A stretch of 64,000 nt of DNA from Lyophyllum atratum (taxonomy: Eukaryota; Basidiomycota; Agaricomycetes; Agaricales; Lyophyllaceae). Shown here in pieces: positions 63,914-64,000 of this stretch. Position 1 is the stretch's first letter. The number at the start of each line of letters is the position of its first letter. Made by a program: the position numbers and the translations under genes. The notes under the pieces were generated by a model. The model saw nothing but the letters and a program-made list of their open reading frames with translations. It was not told the origin of the DNA and made no database searches. The stretch covers positions 62,001 to 126,000 of the forward strand of contig JACGCN010000020.1 in the NCBI GenBank assembly GCA_014905825.1. Reading direction: 5' to 3'.

Positions 63914-64000
63914 AAGTAAGTAGTAGTCACTTGACATTAAGCGCGAATTACCTTTAGAACAATATCCAAAGCATTATTACGAAAAGGCATTCAAGGCGTC

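Noticed and set aside
1..64000. CRISPR arrays, operons, bacterial ribosome-binding sites, rRNA genes, complete transposons
   Set aside because: None seen. The window is eukaryotic with spliced genes, and no terminal inverted repeats with a transposase or reverse-transcriptase motif were recognised.

Overview
This window is nuclear DNA of a filamentous basidiomycete, most likely an Agaricomycete. Genes lie on both strands and are broken by many introns of about 50-60 nt. Several families are typical of Agaricomycetes: DUF6534 membrane proteins, UstYa/DUF3328 proteins, and a single-pass membrane protein with a PPxY tail. Nothing bacterial, viral or organellar was seen. All gene models come from reading splice sites and protein motifs by eye. 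No database search was possible.

Layout. 0-4.6 kb: two tandem DUF6534 membrane-protein genes; the first enters from the left edge and the second ends at a premature stop. 4.7-14.5 kb: a metabolic block with an MCT-like transporter, a probably peroxisomal alpha/beta-hydrolase, a decayed and an intact TauD/TfdA-type dioxygenase in tandem, an aminoglycoside-phosphotransferase-like pseudogene, and an isopenicillin-N-synthase-like 2-oxoglutarate oxygenase. 14.6-18.1 kb: a small conserved protein and a GPI-type secreted 5'-nucleotidase.

19.1-28.2 kb: five members (A-E) of an unrecognised family of small proteins. Most share an N-terminal G-[NS]-H-N-[IV]-Y-N motif and a C-terminal K-S-[KN]-N-P-[FY] motif. 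They show duplication, truncation, motif loss and a frameshift. This is the best candidate for an undescribed system. 28.9-40.5 kb: a BBE-type oxidase remnant, three more DUF6534 copies (one decayed), a membrane protein with extracellular beta-rich domains, and a small secreted protein with a decayed partial copy nearby. 43-51.3 kb: conserved cell-biology genes, namely a tetraspanin, an ISWI chromatin remodeller and an unrecognised type II membrane protein.

52-64 kb: three UstYa-family genes and a fourth broken copy surround a 42-residue secreted peptide gene, a DHA2-type exporter and a polytopic membrane protein. UstYa proteins act in ribosomal-peptide and other secondary-metabolite pathways, so this end resembles a biosynthetic cluster. 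That reading is inference. The long gaps hold degraded or unrecognised sequence and are listed individually.
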